DNA of 64,000 nucleotides, from positions 1 to 64,000 of the forward strand of contig JADJRC010000023.1 of NCBI GenBank assembly GCA_016712415.1, given 5' to 3'. This stretch comes from Lewinellaceae bacterium (GTDB lineage: Bacteria; Bacteroidota; Bacteroidia; Chitinophagales; Saprospiraceae). The notes beneath the pieces were generated by a model. It saw nothing but the letters and a program-made list of their open reading frames with translations. It did no database searches and was not told the DNA's origin. Shown here one piece after another: positions 37,524-47,356 of the stretch; position 1 is the stretch's first letter; the number at the start of each line of letters is the position of its first letter. Both the position numbers and the translations under genes were made by a program.

Positions 37524-37901
37524 TCAGGCGGCGGGCGGCCTGAACAAACGACGGATAGGCGGCTCGGCGATGGAGCACAGGAACAAAGGGAATGCCGTTT
37601 CAGCCCGTGTTATGACCGGGTTCAGTAAAAAACCGGGGGCTTCAATGATATACAGTTGAATATCTTTTAACTGGCGGAACGATTCAGGCAGCTGTGGTTC
37701 GTTCGGACTATCGTCTGTTTTTGCCTGCATCCGCTTCATGAGGTAACATTTGCCGTCGCAGTGCAGTTTAGGTTTGTTCCTGTTTTCGCAATGTGCCAGG
37801 TAAGCAGCGCGATTCCACTGGTAGTGCACGACCCAAAGGGTTCGCACAGAGGCCTGCCCTATGATGCAGCAAACCAGGAAAAGGCTGATGATCTGTTTCA
37901 C
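37524..37901 (-). CDS. Small CEN...CDGKCYL protein, metal-operon gene 1
   Basis: A 125-residue protein. The first 20 residues are hydrophobic (a signal peptide or anchor). Residues 35-65 carry AHCENRNKPKLHCDGKCYLMKRM, a conserved Cys arrangement (C-x11-C-x3-C) seen in small Bacteroidota proteins near metal-related genes. The C-terminus is Pro/Arg-rich. Function unknown; binding of a transition metal is plausible. Confidence 0.65.
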   Translation of the reverse strand: MKQIISLFLVCCIIGQASVRTLWVVHYQWNRAAYLAHCENRNKPKLHCDGKCYLMKRMQAKTDDSPNEPQLPESFRQLKDIQLYIIEAPGFLLNPVITRAETAFPLFLCSIAEPPIRRLFRPPAA

Positions 37902-37973
37902 GGCGGCAAAGGTATTGTTTTGATCAAAACCATGTTACCGGAATTTTGACATTTCCCGACATCAGGCACCCTG

Positions 37974-38010
37974 AAAAAAGCGGCTACCCCATTGGAAAGA
38001 CGGGGTAGCC
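37974..38010 (-). terminator. Rho-independent terminator after the DUF2892 gene
   Basis: A perfect 9-base stem (GGCTACCCC with GGGGTAGCC) followed on the minus strand by GC and six T. Confidence 0.85.
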
Positions 38011-38041
38011 ACATCGGATAAATGTTAATCCGTTAGCGGAA

Positions 38042-38230
38042 TTATGCCGCTGTATTTTTTGTCAGCAGGGTCTTGAGCGGGCACCATCCCATCAAGCCGC
38101 GCAGGAACAGAGGCAGGGCAAAGAAGCACAGCCAGTTCATTCCTGAAAAGAGCCCGATAAATATTACACCCATCATCATAAGGTAAGAGAGAATGATCTC
38201 CGTCATGTTAAGGTTGAACTCGAATTTCAT
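38042..38230 (-). CDS. DUF2892 small membrane protein
   Basis: A 62-residue protein with two membrane helices (IILSYLMMMGVIFIGLFSG and LCFFALPLFLRGLMG) and the family ending GWCPLKTLL. DUF2892 units are found alone or fused to rhodanese domains, and are often linked to sulphur or redox metabolism. The ATG at 38230 gives the normal family N-terminus (MKFEFNLNM); one at 38296 would add 22 unrelated residues. Confidence 0.8.
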   Translation of the reverse strand: MKFEFNLNMTEIILSYLMMMGVIFIGLFSGMNWLCFFALPLFLRGLMGWCPLKTLLTKNTAA

Positions 38231-38389
38231 ATCGCAAGGTATTTTCTTTAACAATGCGACAAAAGTCGGGCGCCCTGAAACGACGCCGGATGACACCGGT
38301 CATTAAAGGCAATGATTTTAGGACATAATCGGGGTTGTAAAAATGAGGCCTGACGTGTAACTTTGTCTACCAAACTTAAATAGTTCCCG

Positions 38390-38803
38390 ATGACCACTTT
38401 CCTTTTCAACAATTTCCCGCATTTACCCCTGCCTGTATTATGCATGCTCGGGATGTTCCTTTCCCGTCCGGAAACAACGTTGTCCCAAACGGGCGCCCCT
38501 GCTTCGGCGGCACCGCCTGCTGTTGCGCAGACCGCGGGCAAGACCGCTACACTGGGCGGACGAAAGATCTTGTCGAGAAAGTTCCCCGTCGATACCAGCG
38601 GGAATACGGGCCTGGTCGTGGCCTGGCTCTGCGTCGACAGCACCGGTCACGTGGTCAGCGCGGAATACCGGGAGAAGGGTTCAACAACTGCTGACACATC
38701 CCTGGTAAACAGCGCCTTACGCGCTGCTCGCTCATTTGTCTTCAGCCCGGCCAACGAGGAAAGGCAGTGTGGTGAAATCCTGTTTAACTTCACAACAAAA
38801 TGA
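38390..38803 (+). CDS. TonB C-terminal-like protein
   Basis: A 137-residue protein. A hydrophobic N-terminus (LPVLCMLGMFL) is followed by a Pro/Ala-rich linker, then a domain resembling the TonB C-terminus (GLVVAWLCVDSTGHVVSAEYREKG, SALRAARSFVFSP). It is short for an energy transducer and lacks the usual long spacer. The coding frame runs straight into a remnant of another gene (38820-39053) in a different frame. Confidence 0.65.
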   Translation: MTTFLFNNFPHLPLPVLCMLGMFLSRPETTLSQTGAPASAAPPAVAQTAGKTATLGGRKILSRKFPVDTSGNTGLVVAWLCVDSTGHVVSAEYREKGSTTADTSLVNSALRAARSFVFSPANEERQCGEILFNFTTK

Positions 38804-38819
38804 ATCGAGCACCTGTGCC

Positions 38820-39053
38820 GGAAAAGGTCTTTTTTTCGGAAAAACAACCCGCACGGTAATCCGGAAATACAGGCCTGTGCTTGAGTACGGCGGCTGGGGA
38901 TACCGTATTTTCGGTAACAAAAGGGCTTTCAATATTTCAGGCGACATGGGCCTGCAACTTGAATTCACGGACAAGAGCAAACTGCTCATCGGTACCAGTC
39001 AACCTGAAGCACTGGCCGAAGCACTGAAAAAAGCGGGAAAATACAAACCCTGA
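38820..39053 (+). pseudogene. C-terminal remnant of a PH-like membrane protein
   Basis: From about 38835 a frame reads RTVIRKYRPVLEYGGWGYRI, then AFNISGDMGLQLEFTDKSKL and LLIGTSQPEALAEALKKAG, which is the C-terminal third of a family of small Bacteroidota membrane proteins (a PH-like domain after two membrane helices). The N-terminal part and its helices are missing. The junction lies at the end of the TonB-like gene, in another frame, so this looks like a deletion scar. Confidence 0.6.
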
Positions 39054-39066
39054 TACGGCGCCCCCC

Positions 39067-41496
39067 CTACTCCGACCGCAGGCTTTTGACCGGATTCGCC
39101 AGCCCGGCCCTGACGGCCTGGATACTGACGGTCGCAAAGGCGATCAGGAGCGCCAGTAAACCCGTAAGGGCAAACAATTGCCAGCCGATACCGACGCGGT
39201 ATTCAAAATCCTGCAGCCAGCGGTTCATGCCCCACCAGGCCAGCGGCACTGCTATAGCAAAAGCGATCAGCACCAGCAGCAGAAAATCGCGGCTCAACAG
39301 GCTAACCACCGAGCCGACAGACGCGCCGAGCACTTTCCGAATACCGATTTCCTTCGTTTTCTGCACGGCCATCAGCGAGGCCAGGCCGAACAAGCCGAGG
39401 CAGGAGATCAGGATAGCCAGCAGGGCAAAACCTTTACAGGTCAGTGCGAAACGGTTTTCATCGCGGTAAAATTCGGCGATTGATTCGTCGTAGAACTGTC
39501 CGTCGAATACCTGTTCCGGGAAAGTGGCGTCGAACAGTTGCTGGATGGAGGCCGTTGTGGCTGCCATTTGTTCCGGCCGTATCTTCAAGCCGACAACATT
39601 GTAAAATGCCTTCCGGCTGCCCATGGTGATGGGCTCCAGTTCGTTGTGCAGGGAGTGGGAGTTAAAATCCTCTACCACGCCAACCACTTCGTGCCATTGC
39701 CGGCCGCCCAGGCGCAAGGGTTTGCCCAGCACTTCATTGGCGTCGTGGATTCCCAGTTTGCGGAGCATGGTCTCGTTGACGATCACTTCGCCCAGCGTGT
39801 CGCCCGGCTGGAATATCCGGCCTGTCTTCAGGCGCAACCCGTACGTTTTGAAATAATCGGCGTCGCAGAATTTAAGCGAGGTGTGTACCGGCGCATCCTC
39901 GCTGCCGCGGCCCAGTGCAAAATTGCTCGACCAGGTATTGCCCGAGGAAGGGTTGTCGCTGCCGTAACTCACGGACTCTACCCCCGACAGTTGGAGCAGC
40001 CGCTGTTTAAAGGCATCAAAGCGCGGACCGCTGACGCTGTCGCAACTGATGCCGACCGTGTACACCAGGTTGGGCTGGAAACCGAGGTCCATATTGCGGA
40101 TATAGTCCAGTTGGCTTACCGTGACCAGCGTGCCGATGATAAGCGCCTGGGCAATGACAAACTGGAGCACCACCAGCGATTTGCGCAGCACGGTGTTGCC
40201 CATGGATCTCGAAGACAATTCGTTTTTCAATGCCCTGACCGGGTTGAAACCCGCCAGTATCAGCGCCGGGTAAAAGCCGGACAAAAGGCTGACCACTACC
40301 ACTACAACGGCCATGAATACCCATACAACCGGGTTGCCGAGGAAAGGCAGCGCATCGGGCACGTCAGATATATGGCGCAACTGAGGGGCCAGTATATAGG
40401 CCAGCCCGGCGCCGAGCAACACGGCCAACACGACAACCAGGGTCGTTTCACCCATAAACTGACGAATCAGTTGTCCCCTGCTGCCGCCCAGCGACTTGCG
40501 CACACCAACCTCTCTGGAGCGTCGCGTCGCGAGTGCCGTGGCCAGGTTGATAAAGTTGAAGCACGCCATGACCAGCACCAGCAGGCCCACCAGCGAGAGC
40601 ACCCACAGGCGGCTCTTGCTGATGACATGCGACCCCGAGGTGCCCAACCGGTCATTGTAATGCAGTTCGGACAAGGGTTGAAGCAGGTGAAATTTTTCCC
40701 GGCCCGGCTTTCCATCTTTGTGGTATTCCGACTTTCCGACTTTGGCGAGCGCTTCGCCGGCCGCTTTCATTTGGCCGGCATCGCCGAGCAAAGCGAATGC
40801 CTGGTTATTGCTACTGGTGCTTCCCCAATCGTTGTCATAATAGTACTGTTTGGCATTTTGCCGCACCGTTTCGTAGGAAATCATCACATGAAATGGGAAA
40901 TCGGAGTTGTCCGGGGCATTTTCCACCACCCCGCGTACGGAGAGCAGCAGGGCGTTGTCCATCAGCACCGTTTTGCCCAGTGCCTTGTCCCAGGTATCGA
41001 AGCATTTTTCCGCCATACGCCGGTTCAACACAACGGAATAGGGTTCATTCAGTGCCGTTTCGGGGTCGCCGGCCAGCCATTGCCAGTCGAAAATCCTGAA
41101 AAATGCGGATTCTACAAACACCCCGATCTCGTGCTCTTCGTCGGTGTTAAACTTGCGCATTGCGGTGCCGCCTGCGGCATCGGGCACCGCAATCGTAGGC
41201 CATACCTCCTTGATTCTGGCAAATTGCTCGAACTGGGGTACCGCAGTTTGCATGGCATCCATCGCAGGGATAGGGATACCCGGCGTAAACCGCTCGCCGT
41301 AAATACCGTCGCGGGTTTCCGTAACGATCCTGGCGATGCGGTCATAATTCCGGTGTTGGGTATTAAAACTCAATTCATAGTACACCAGCCGGAAGATCAA
41401 CAGGCAGGCCGCAATGCCGACGGCAAGGCCAAGGATATTGATAAACGAATACAGTTTGTTCTTGGAGAGATTGCGAAGGGCCAGTTTGATGTGCAT
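39067..41496 (-). CDS. FtsX/MacB-type ABC permease, copy 1
   Basis: An 809-residue permease with eight membrane segments in the double FtsX layout: one N-terminal helix (FINILGLAVGIAACLLIFRLVYY), a MacB-like periplasmic domain, three helices near 290-420 (LLVLVMACFNFINLA), a fourth opening the second half near 440, a second periplasmic domain and three at the end. RSREVGVRKSLGG and KEIGIRKVLGASVG are the two cytoplasmic coupling motifs. These permeases pair with LolD-like ATPases; two are at 47.7-49.3 kb. Targets such as drugs, lipoproteins or signals are unknown. A sigma-54-like box stands 40 bases before the start. Confidence 0.92.
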   Translation of the reverse strand: MHIKLALRNLSKNKLYSFINILGLAVGIAACLLIFRLVYYELSFNTQHRNYDRIARIVTETRDGIYGERFTPGIPIPAMDAMQTAVPQFEQFARIKEVWPTIAVPDAAGGTAMRKFNTDEEHEIGVFVESAFFRIFDWQWLAGDPETALNEPYSVVLNRRMAEKCFDTWDKALGKTVLMDNALLLSVRGVVENAPDNSDFPFHVMISYETVRQNAKQYYYDNDWGSTSSNNQAFALLGDAGQMKAAGEALAKVGKSEYHKDGKPGREKFHLLQPLSELHYNDRLGTSGSHVISKSRLWVLSLVGLLVLVMACFNFINLATALATRRSREVGVRKSLGGSRGQLIRQFMGETTLVVVLAVLLGAGLAYILAPQLRHISDVPDALPFLGNPVVWVFMAVVVVVVSLLSGFYPALILAGFNPVRALKNELSSRSMGNTVLRKSLVVLQFVIAQALIIGTLVTVSQLDYIRNMDLGFQPNLVYTVGISCDSVSGPRFDAFKQRLLQLSGVESVSYGSDNPSSGNTWSSNFALGRGSEDAPVHTSLKFCDADYFKTYGLRLKTGRIFQPGDTLGEVIVNETMLRKLGIHDANEVLGKPLRLGGRQWHEVVGVVEDFNSHSLHNELEPITMGSRKAFYNVVGLKIRPEQMAATTASIQQLFDATFPEQVFDGQFYDESIAEFYRDENRFALTCKGFALLAILISCLGLFGLASLMAVQKTKEIGIRKVLGASVGSVVSLLSRDFLLLVLIAFAIAVPLAWWGMNRWLQDFEYRVGIGWQLFALTGLLALLIAFATVSIQAVRAGLANPVKSLRSE

Positions 41497-41535
41497 GGTT
41501 GACAGTGTGGTCGCGTGAATGATCTGATAGAAATT

Positions 41536-41551
41536 TTCAAGTACAATGCCA
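41536..41551 (-). promoter_or_regulatory. Possible sigma-54 promoter of permease copy 1
   Basis: TGGCATTGTACTTGAA on the minus strand: the -24 TGGCA and -12 TTG are at the correct distance, with A in place of the last consensus C. The sigma-54 response regulator is 10 kb away in the same region. Confidence 0.4.
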
Positions 41552-41652
41552 CAGTAATAACAATCTGATAATCAGCACTATGTACTTGAAAAAATTTAAA
41601 AAAACGCTCAAAACCGGACGCGGGCGTTCGTTATCGGACACTAAACGAAGGG

Positions 41653-41684
41653 TTGGAAAATATACGTGACAACAGCGATATTTG
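41653..41684 (+). promoter_or_regulatory. Possible promoter of the M20 gene
   Basis: TTG, 21 bases, then GATATTTG (one mismatch to TAnnTTTG), 58 bases before the ATG at 41743. Confidence 0.3.
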
Positions 41685-41742
41685 CTTCGGCATTTTGTTC
41701 CATAATCCGCAATTCAATCAAATCAAACTTAGAACGTTGTTT

Positions 41743-43211
41743 ATGAAATTTCTTTCCGCACTGCCCATCCTGACCTTTTGTCTGTCCGTTTTTCCCGCCG
41801 GAATCCGCTCCCAGTCTGCCGACCCTCTTAAAAGCGATGCGCTCCTGAATCGGGATGGTCAATATGACCACTATAAAAAAATAGCGCTTCAAATCTGGGA
41901 TTTTGCAGAGTTGGGATACAAGGAGCAAAAAGTTCCGCCCTGTTGCAACAGACGCTGACGGCTGACGGGTTCAGGGTTGAAGCCGGGGTGGCGGAAATAC
42001 CCACTGCATTTGTTGCCACCTTCGGCGCCGGCAAGCCCGTGATCGGCATTCTGGCTGAATTCGACGCCCTTCCCGGCCTCTCGCAGCAGGCTGATCCCGT
42101 CAAAAATCCGAGAGCCGGTACCGAGGCAGGGCATGGCTGCGGGCATCATCTTTTTGGTACTGCCTCCGTAGCGGCCGCCATTGCGCTGAAAAACCTGATG
42201 ACTAAAAACAAGATTCCGGGTACGCTAAAACTGTACGGCACACCCGCCGAAGAAGGCGGTTCGGGGAAGGTGTACATGGTACGTGCCGGATTGTTTGAAG
42301 GCACCGATGTCGTGCTGCACTGGCATCCATCTGATAAAAACAGCGCAAACGCCGCCACTTCACTGGCCAACCTGTCTGCCAAGTTTCGCTTTCACGGCAT
42401 CTCGGCCCATGCTTCCGGCACCCCCGAGCGCGGCCGTTCCGCACTCGATGGCGTGGAATCCATGAACTATATGGTAAACATGATGCGCGAACACATTTCC
42501 TCCGACGCCAGGATACATTATATCATTACCGATGGCGGAAAAGCGCCGAACGTGGTGCCCGACTTCGCGGAGGTGTACTATTACGTGCGGCATCCGAACC
42601 CGGAAACGGTAAAAACCCTGTTCGAACGTGTCGTCAAATGTGCCGACGGTGCAGCGACAGGCACCGAAACGAAAATGGATTACGAGATCATCGGCGGCGT
42701 GTACAACCTGCTGCCCAATATTACGCTGGCAAAAGCCATGCACCAAAACCTGAGCCGGGTCGGCGGCGTATCGTACAGCCAGGCCGACCTCGAATTTGCG
42801 AAAAAACTGCGCGAATCCTTCGGCAACAGCAAATCAGAAATCGCGGAAGCCGGTCAGGTCGAGCCTTTCCGAACGGGTGACCGCTCCGGCGGGTCAACAG
42901 ACGTGGCCGACGTGAGCTGGGTAGTGCCCACGGTAGGCCTGCGCACCGGCACCTGGGTACCGGGCACCCCGGCACACAGCTGGCAGGCGGTGGCATGCGG
43001 CGGTATGGACATCGGTGTAAAAGGTATGCTGGTCGCGGCCAAGACGCTTACCCTGACCGGTATCGACCTGCTTACAGACCCGGCATTGCTTCAGACTGCC
43101 ACTTTGGAGTTTCAGCAGGCACGCGGCGCCGGGTTCAGGTACGAACCGCTGCTCGGCGACAGAAAGCCCGCCCTGGACTACCGCGATAATCCGGGACAAC
43201 CAACCGATTGA
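41743..43211 (+). CDS. Secreted M20-family amidohydrolase (AbgB-like, frameshift)
   Basis: The product is about 489 residues when one base is restored. It has a signal peptide (FPAGIRSQ) and the M20 motifs: GILAEFDALPG, GHGCGHHLFG (metal-binding His), GTPAEEGGSGK (catalytic Glu), ISAHASGTPERGRSALDG and, late, STDVADVSW and GTPAHSWQ. It is most like p-aminobenzoyl-glutamate or N-acyl amino acid hydrolases. Near 41930 a run of five A should be six: the first frame reads LGYKEQK, the second continues SSALLQQTLTADGF. A sequencing error is likely. It sits between two divergent permease genes without an obvious link. Confidence 0.9.
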
Positions 43212-43217
43212 CGGGCT

Positions 43218-45647
43218 CTATTCGCTTCTCAGGTTTTCCACCGGATTGTTCAGCGCAGCGCGTATCGTTTGCCACCCGACGGCAGCCAGTGCCAGTGCTA
43301 ACAGCGACAACACACAGCCTCCCACTATGCCAAAACCGACTGTTATACGGTAGGCAAATGTCTGGAGCAAAAGATTGGACAGGAAGTACCCTGTCGGGAC
43401 AGCGATTGCCATAGCGAGGCCCAGCAACACCAGGAAATTGCGCGACAGCAGCAGCGTCAGGTCTGTCACCGAAGCGCCGATCACCTTGCGAATGCTGATC
43501 TCCTTTGAGCGCGTCTCGACGCTGAACGTAACGATGCCGAGCAGCCCCAGACAGGCAATGGAGATGGCCAGTAAGGCAAAAAAGCCCAGCATCCCGGCAA
43601 TGTTGCGCATTTCCTGGTAGCAATCGCGCATCTTCTGATCCAGGAAGGCATAGCGCATCGGATGAATGGGGTCGAATTTTTTCCATATCCCTTCCATCGA
43701 AGCGATGGCGCCGGCGGGATCGCCGGGAGTGAGCCGAACGTCGAGCTGGGTAAAATGGCGCGGGGCATACAACATGAGCAAAGGACCGATCTCATAGGTC
43801 AGGGGCCGGAAATTGAAGTTTTTCAACACGCCCAGAACGGCCACTTCGGTGGTATCATCGAGCCAGAGCGTCTGGCCGATGGCATCTTTGGGGCCACCGA
43901 GGTTAAATTTTTCCAGTGCCTTTTCATTCAGGATTACAAACTGCTGCCTGTCGGGATTAAGGTCGGCAGGGAAATCACTTCCGGCGATCAGGGTCAGCCC
44001 GTGGTTGGCAATATAATGCTGGTCTATAAAGAAATTGCGCATCGGCGAGGGGTCGTCGGCACGGTTCCGGCGGACATCGACAGACCAGTCCTCCCAGGTT
44101 CCTATGGTATGCGACGAGGCCGATACCTGTACCACGCGGTGGTCGCGTGCAATCTCGGCGGCGAGGGCTTCAGGATCGACTGCCCCCAGGCGGATGTTGA
44201 CGATATGCTCCTTGTCGAAACCGTAATTGGCCAGCATCGCAAAATCCAGTTGTTTCCATACGGTCGCCACCACGATCAGGAAGATCATCGATATGGCAAA
44301 CTGCATGACGATCATGGCTTTGCGAAGGTTTAGCCGGGCGAATAGTTTCAACCGCGACAGGTCGCGCAAGGCGGCATCGGGGCGAAAACGCGACAGGTAA
44401 AACGCCGGCACCCAACCAGCGCCAAGGCCGACAATCAGGGTGAAACCTGCAAACATGAGGTATGTTTTCCAGTCTTCCAGAAAGGGGTTGTACAAACTGG
44501 CATCAGCGTCGGGGACAATGCCGTCCATCAGGCGCAGGAGCGGGATGCGCAGGAACCAGGCCAGCACGAGCGCCAAAAAGGCCGTCAGTACAGCTTCCGT
44601 CAGAAACTGGCGGATCAGTTCGCCGCGTCTGGCGCCCATCACCTTCCTGATCCCGACCTCCTTTGCCCGGACGAGTGCGCGGGCAATAGTCAGGTTGGCG
44701 TAGTTGAGGCAGGGAAAAACGGTGAGCAGAATAACAAATCCGATCAGACCCCAGATGACAAATACCGGCATCGAATTTTCCATGGTCTGGCTCAGAATCA
44801 TGTCGGCGGGTGTTATATCAGCAAGGTTTTGTGCCAGAAAACGGTACCCTTCGTCGCGGCTTTCGAGCGACAGCCCTTTATACCGGGTATCGGAGATTTC
44901 AGCAAGCGCCGTTTCCAGGTCGGCTTTCGTTTTACCGGGGTTGAGGAGTACATAATTGTAGGTGCGGTAATAATTTGTCCAGTTTTCCCTGACCAGGCTT
45001 TCCTGATCCTCCGGCGCCTGTTGCCTTTCCAACGACACCATGGTGGAGGAAGCGGTAAGCGCCTGAAAGTCCAGGTGCGTTTTCTGATCGACTTTTTGCA
45101 AAACGCCGGTCACTTTAAATTTGCCGTAGCCATTGATATCCAGCGTCTTATTCAACGGGTCCTGGCTGCCGAAAAATCGTGTTGCCGTTTCTTTTGTCAG
45201 AATAATGGAAAACGGCTCGCTCAGCGCATCGGCTTCGTTGCCAGCCTCCAGGTGAAATCCGAATACTTTGAAAAAGGCGCCGTCAGCATAATAACTACTG
45301 ATCGGCAGGGTGCGCCCGTCGTCGAGCAGGGCATCGCCCCCTGGGCCGAAACTCAGGGCAACGACCTCCTCTGCCACAGCAAAATCCCGCGCTATGGTCG
45401 TACCGACAGGGAATGGCGACGAGGCGTATTTCTCCGAGCCGCCTTCCTTGCGCAGCGCTTCGGTTATTACCCTGAAGGTCCGCTCCGGAGCGGGATGGAA
45501 CTTGTCGTATCCATACTGGTTTCGGATAACAGTGATAATGATCAGCGAAACGCTCATGCTCAGCGCGAGACCGATGATGTTGAGCGCCGAGAAAAACCTG
45601 AATTTCCGCATGTTGCGGAATGCAACCTTTACGTCGTTGAGTATCAT
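43218..45647 (-). CDS. FtsX/MacB-type ABC permease, copy 2
   Basis: An 809-residue paralogue of the permease at 39067-41496, with the same eight-helix layout: NIIGLALSMSVSLIIITVI near the start, RAKEVGIRKVMGARRGEL and RSKEISIRKVIGASVTDL as coupling motifs, and YFLSNLLLQTFAYRI near the end. The two copies diverge clearly in their periplasmic domains, so they likely handle different substrates. Its stop is 6 bases from the convergent M20 gene. GGCACGG at 45701-45708 on its strand resembles a -24 box but lacks a good -12. Confidence 0.92.
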   Translation of the reverse strand: MILNDVKVAFRNMRKFRFFSALNIIGLALSMSVSLIIITVIRNQYGYDKFHPAPERTFRVITEALRKEGGSEKYASSPFPVGTTIARDFAVAEEVVALSFGPGGDALLDDGRTLPISSYYADGAFFKVFGFHLEAGNEADALSEPFSIILTKETATRFFGSQDPLNKTLDINGYGKFKVTGVLQKVDQKTHLDFQALTASSTMVSLERQQAPEDQESLVRENWTNYYRTYNYVLLNPGKTKADLETALAEISDTRYKGLSLESRDEGYRFLAQNLADITPADMILSQTMENSMPVFVIWGLIGFVILLTVFPCLNYANLTIARALVRAKEVGIRKVMGARRGELIRQFLTEAVLTAFLALVLAWFLRIPLLRLMDGIVPDADASLYNPFLEDWKTYLMFAGFTLIVGLGAGWVPAFYLSRFRPDAALRDLSRLKLFARLNLRKAMIVMQFAISMIFLIVVATVWKQLDFAMLANYGFDKEHIVNIRLGAVDPEALAAEIARDHRVVQVSASSHTIGTWEDWSVDVRRNRADDPSPMRNFFIDQHYIANHGLTLIAGSDFPADLNPDRQQFVILNEKALEKFNLGGPKDAIGQTLWLDDTTEVAVLGVLKNFNFRPLTYEIGPLLMLYAPRHFTQLDVRLTPGDPAGAIASMEGIWKKFDPIHPMRYAFLDQKMRDCYQEMRNIAGMLGFFALLAISIACLGLLGIVTFSVETRSKEISIRKVIGASVTDLTLLLSRNFLVLLGLAMAIAVPTGYFLSNLLLQTFAYRITVGFGIVGGCVLSLLALALAAVGWQTIRAALNNPVENLRSE

Positions 45648-45814
45648 AGCTTATGCCGGTCACCAGGTAGGGATGACGACCGCTATTGTACCTCCACAGT
45701 CCGTGCCTAAATTGCTTTAAACTGATTATCAGAAAGTTGGAATCGTGGCAGGTTCCCAAATCTGTACGAATCCGAACAGGATTGTGCGAAAGCGCACGCC
45801 GCAATGCGATCCGG

Positions 45815-47356
45815 TCAGCGCCGGTAAAAGCGCACCTCCACACGGCGCTGCAATTGGTGGTTCAGTTGCGGATCGTCGGACAGCAGTTTGGTATCGACCG
45901 GGCGACTGGAGCCGTAGCCTGCGTATTCGAGCCGGGATGCAGCGATGCCCTCCGACACGAGGTAATCGTACACTTTTTTGGCGCGCAGGTCCGACAAGCC
46001 GCTGGTTGCACTCTCGCTCGTATCATCCGAATGGCCTGATATCCGGGCTTTCAGGCTCGGGTCGTTTTTCAGAATCATCGCTATTTCCTCCATCGTTTCA
46101 TCGGAGGTGCGGAACCAGTCGGACTGTGCATTTTTGAAATATACGGCCTTATCGGGCGGCGGAAGGCTTGGGCAGCCGTTCCGGGCGGCCGTTCCGGGCA
46201 GATCGGGACATTCATCATCCTTGTCGGCGATGCCGTCGGCATCGGTATCCGGGCAGCCGCCGAGTACGCCGGGACCGGCTTTGTCAGGACAAAGGTCCTT
46301 GTTGTCCGGCACACCGTCATGATCCGTGTCCACGACCGGGCAGCCCTTGTTATCTGGCGTTCCGGGTTGGTCGGGGCATTCGTCGTCGTTATCGGCGATG
46401 CCGTCCTTATCTTTGTCAGGGCAACCTTTCAGGCTCTTTAAACCGGGCACGGCAGGGCATTCGTCGTCGATATCCGGGACGCCATCTTTGTCAATATCAC
46501 TTGGTATCGAGGCCGTATGCTCGTTTTGGGGTTGTTCTTTGGGAGCTTGTTCTTTTTGCTGGGCGACCTTTGCCCTTTCGATGGCTTCCGCTTTTTCTGC
46601 TTTTTCAGCCTTTTCCGTCCTGGCGATATCCTTATTCCTCGCTTTGTTTTTGCCGAAAGGATAGTTCACCCCGATCTGGGCGGTGAAAAACCAGTCGTTT
46701 TTGTCCGGATTGCCGGCGAGGCTGATTCCGTCGAGGTAATCGGAGAAAGTAGGCCGCAGGGCCGCTTCCAGCATGAAAGTGCTGTGGTCTTTCAGCCGGA
46801 ACCGCACACCGAAACCTATCGGGATCACGATATGCAGTTTGTTTGTTTTGGCCTTTTTATCGAGAGCAGCCTTGTCGGGGTCAATCTCTTCGTTGCCGTT
46901 GGCGTCGTTCCAGTTGACCTTTGGGTTGCTGTGAGCCCATCCGAAACCGACGAGGCCATATGGCGCAATGATACTCCGTCCCCGAGAAGGCTTCCCTTTT
47001 TTGGGGTACATCCCGAAAGGATAGAACTCATTGAGCACGGACAGTTCGATGAGGGTACTTTCAAAGGCGATACCCCGGCGTATCCGCCATTCGGGCTCGG
47101 CAAAATTGCGATCGTCGCCGGCAATCCTTCCGGCCATGGCATTGAGGCGCAAGGCATAAAAATTACTCACGTTGCGGCGCAGGGAGAGCGATGCGGCATA
47201 TTTGATTTCCCGAAAACCGGCGTTGACCCTGAATGCGTCCAGGTCGCCCTGGTAAGAAGTAATACCCAGAGCGCCACTGATATCCCATTTAAAAGGGACT
47301 TGTCCTGATGCCGTAAATGATAAGGCAAGGATCAGAAGAGAAAAGACTGTTTTCAT
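45815..47356 (-). CDS. OmpA-family protein with TSP3 calcium-binding repeats
   Basis: A 513-residue outer-membrane protein. After a signal peptide (LSFTASGQ) comes a beta-barrel-like domain of the DUF6089 type (about 20-265), then a Glu/Lys/Ala linker, five thrombospondin type 3-like repeats (DKDGVPDIDDECP, DKDGIADNDDECPD and so on) rich in Ca-binding Asp, and an OmpA peptidoglycan-binding domain (ARISGHSDDTSESATSGLSDLRAKKV and VEVRFYRR). It should tie the outer membrane to the cell wall. The ATG at 47356 is used because it precedes a good signal peptide; an upstream ATG at 47410 would add 18 residues. Confidence 0.93.
   Translation of the reverse strand: MKTVFSLLILALSFTASGQVPFKWDISGALGITSYQGDLDAFRVNAGFREIKYAASLSLRRNVSNFYALRLNAMAGRIAGDDRNFAEPEWRIRRGIAFESTLIELSVLNEFYPFGMYPKKGKPSRGRSIIAPYGLVGFGWAHSNPKVNWNDANGNEEIDPDKAALDKKAKTNKLHIVIPIGFGVRFRLKDHSTFMLEAALRPTFSDYLDGISLAGNPDKNDWFFTAQIGVNYPFGKNKARNKDIARTEKAEKAEKAEAIERAKVAQQKEQAPKEQPQNEHTASIPSDIDKDGVPDIDDECPAVPGLKSLKGCPDKDKDGIADNDDECPDQPGTPDNKGCPVVDTDHDGVPDNKDLCPDKAGPGVLGGCPDTDADGIADKDDECPDLPGTAARNGCPSLPPPDKAVYFKNAQSDWFRTSDETMEEIAMILKNDPSLKARISGHSDDTSESATSGLSDLRAKKVYDYLVSEGIAASRLEYAGYGSSRPVDTKLLSDDPQLNHQLQRRVEVRFYRR

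Noticed and set aside
39538..41502. A 654-codon frame antisense to permease copy 1
   Set aside because: It shadows a clear FtsX-type gene on the other strand; its protein has no recognisable features.
45701..45710. A full sigma-54 promoter before permease copy 2
   Set aside because: GGCACGG fits the -24 box, but nothing like TTGC stands at the -12 distance.
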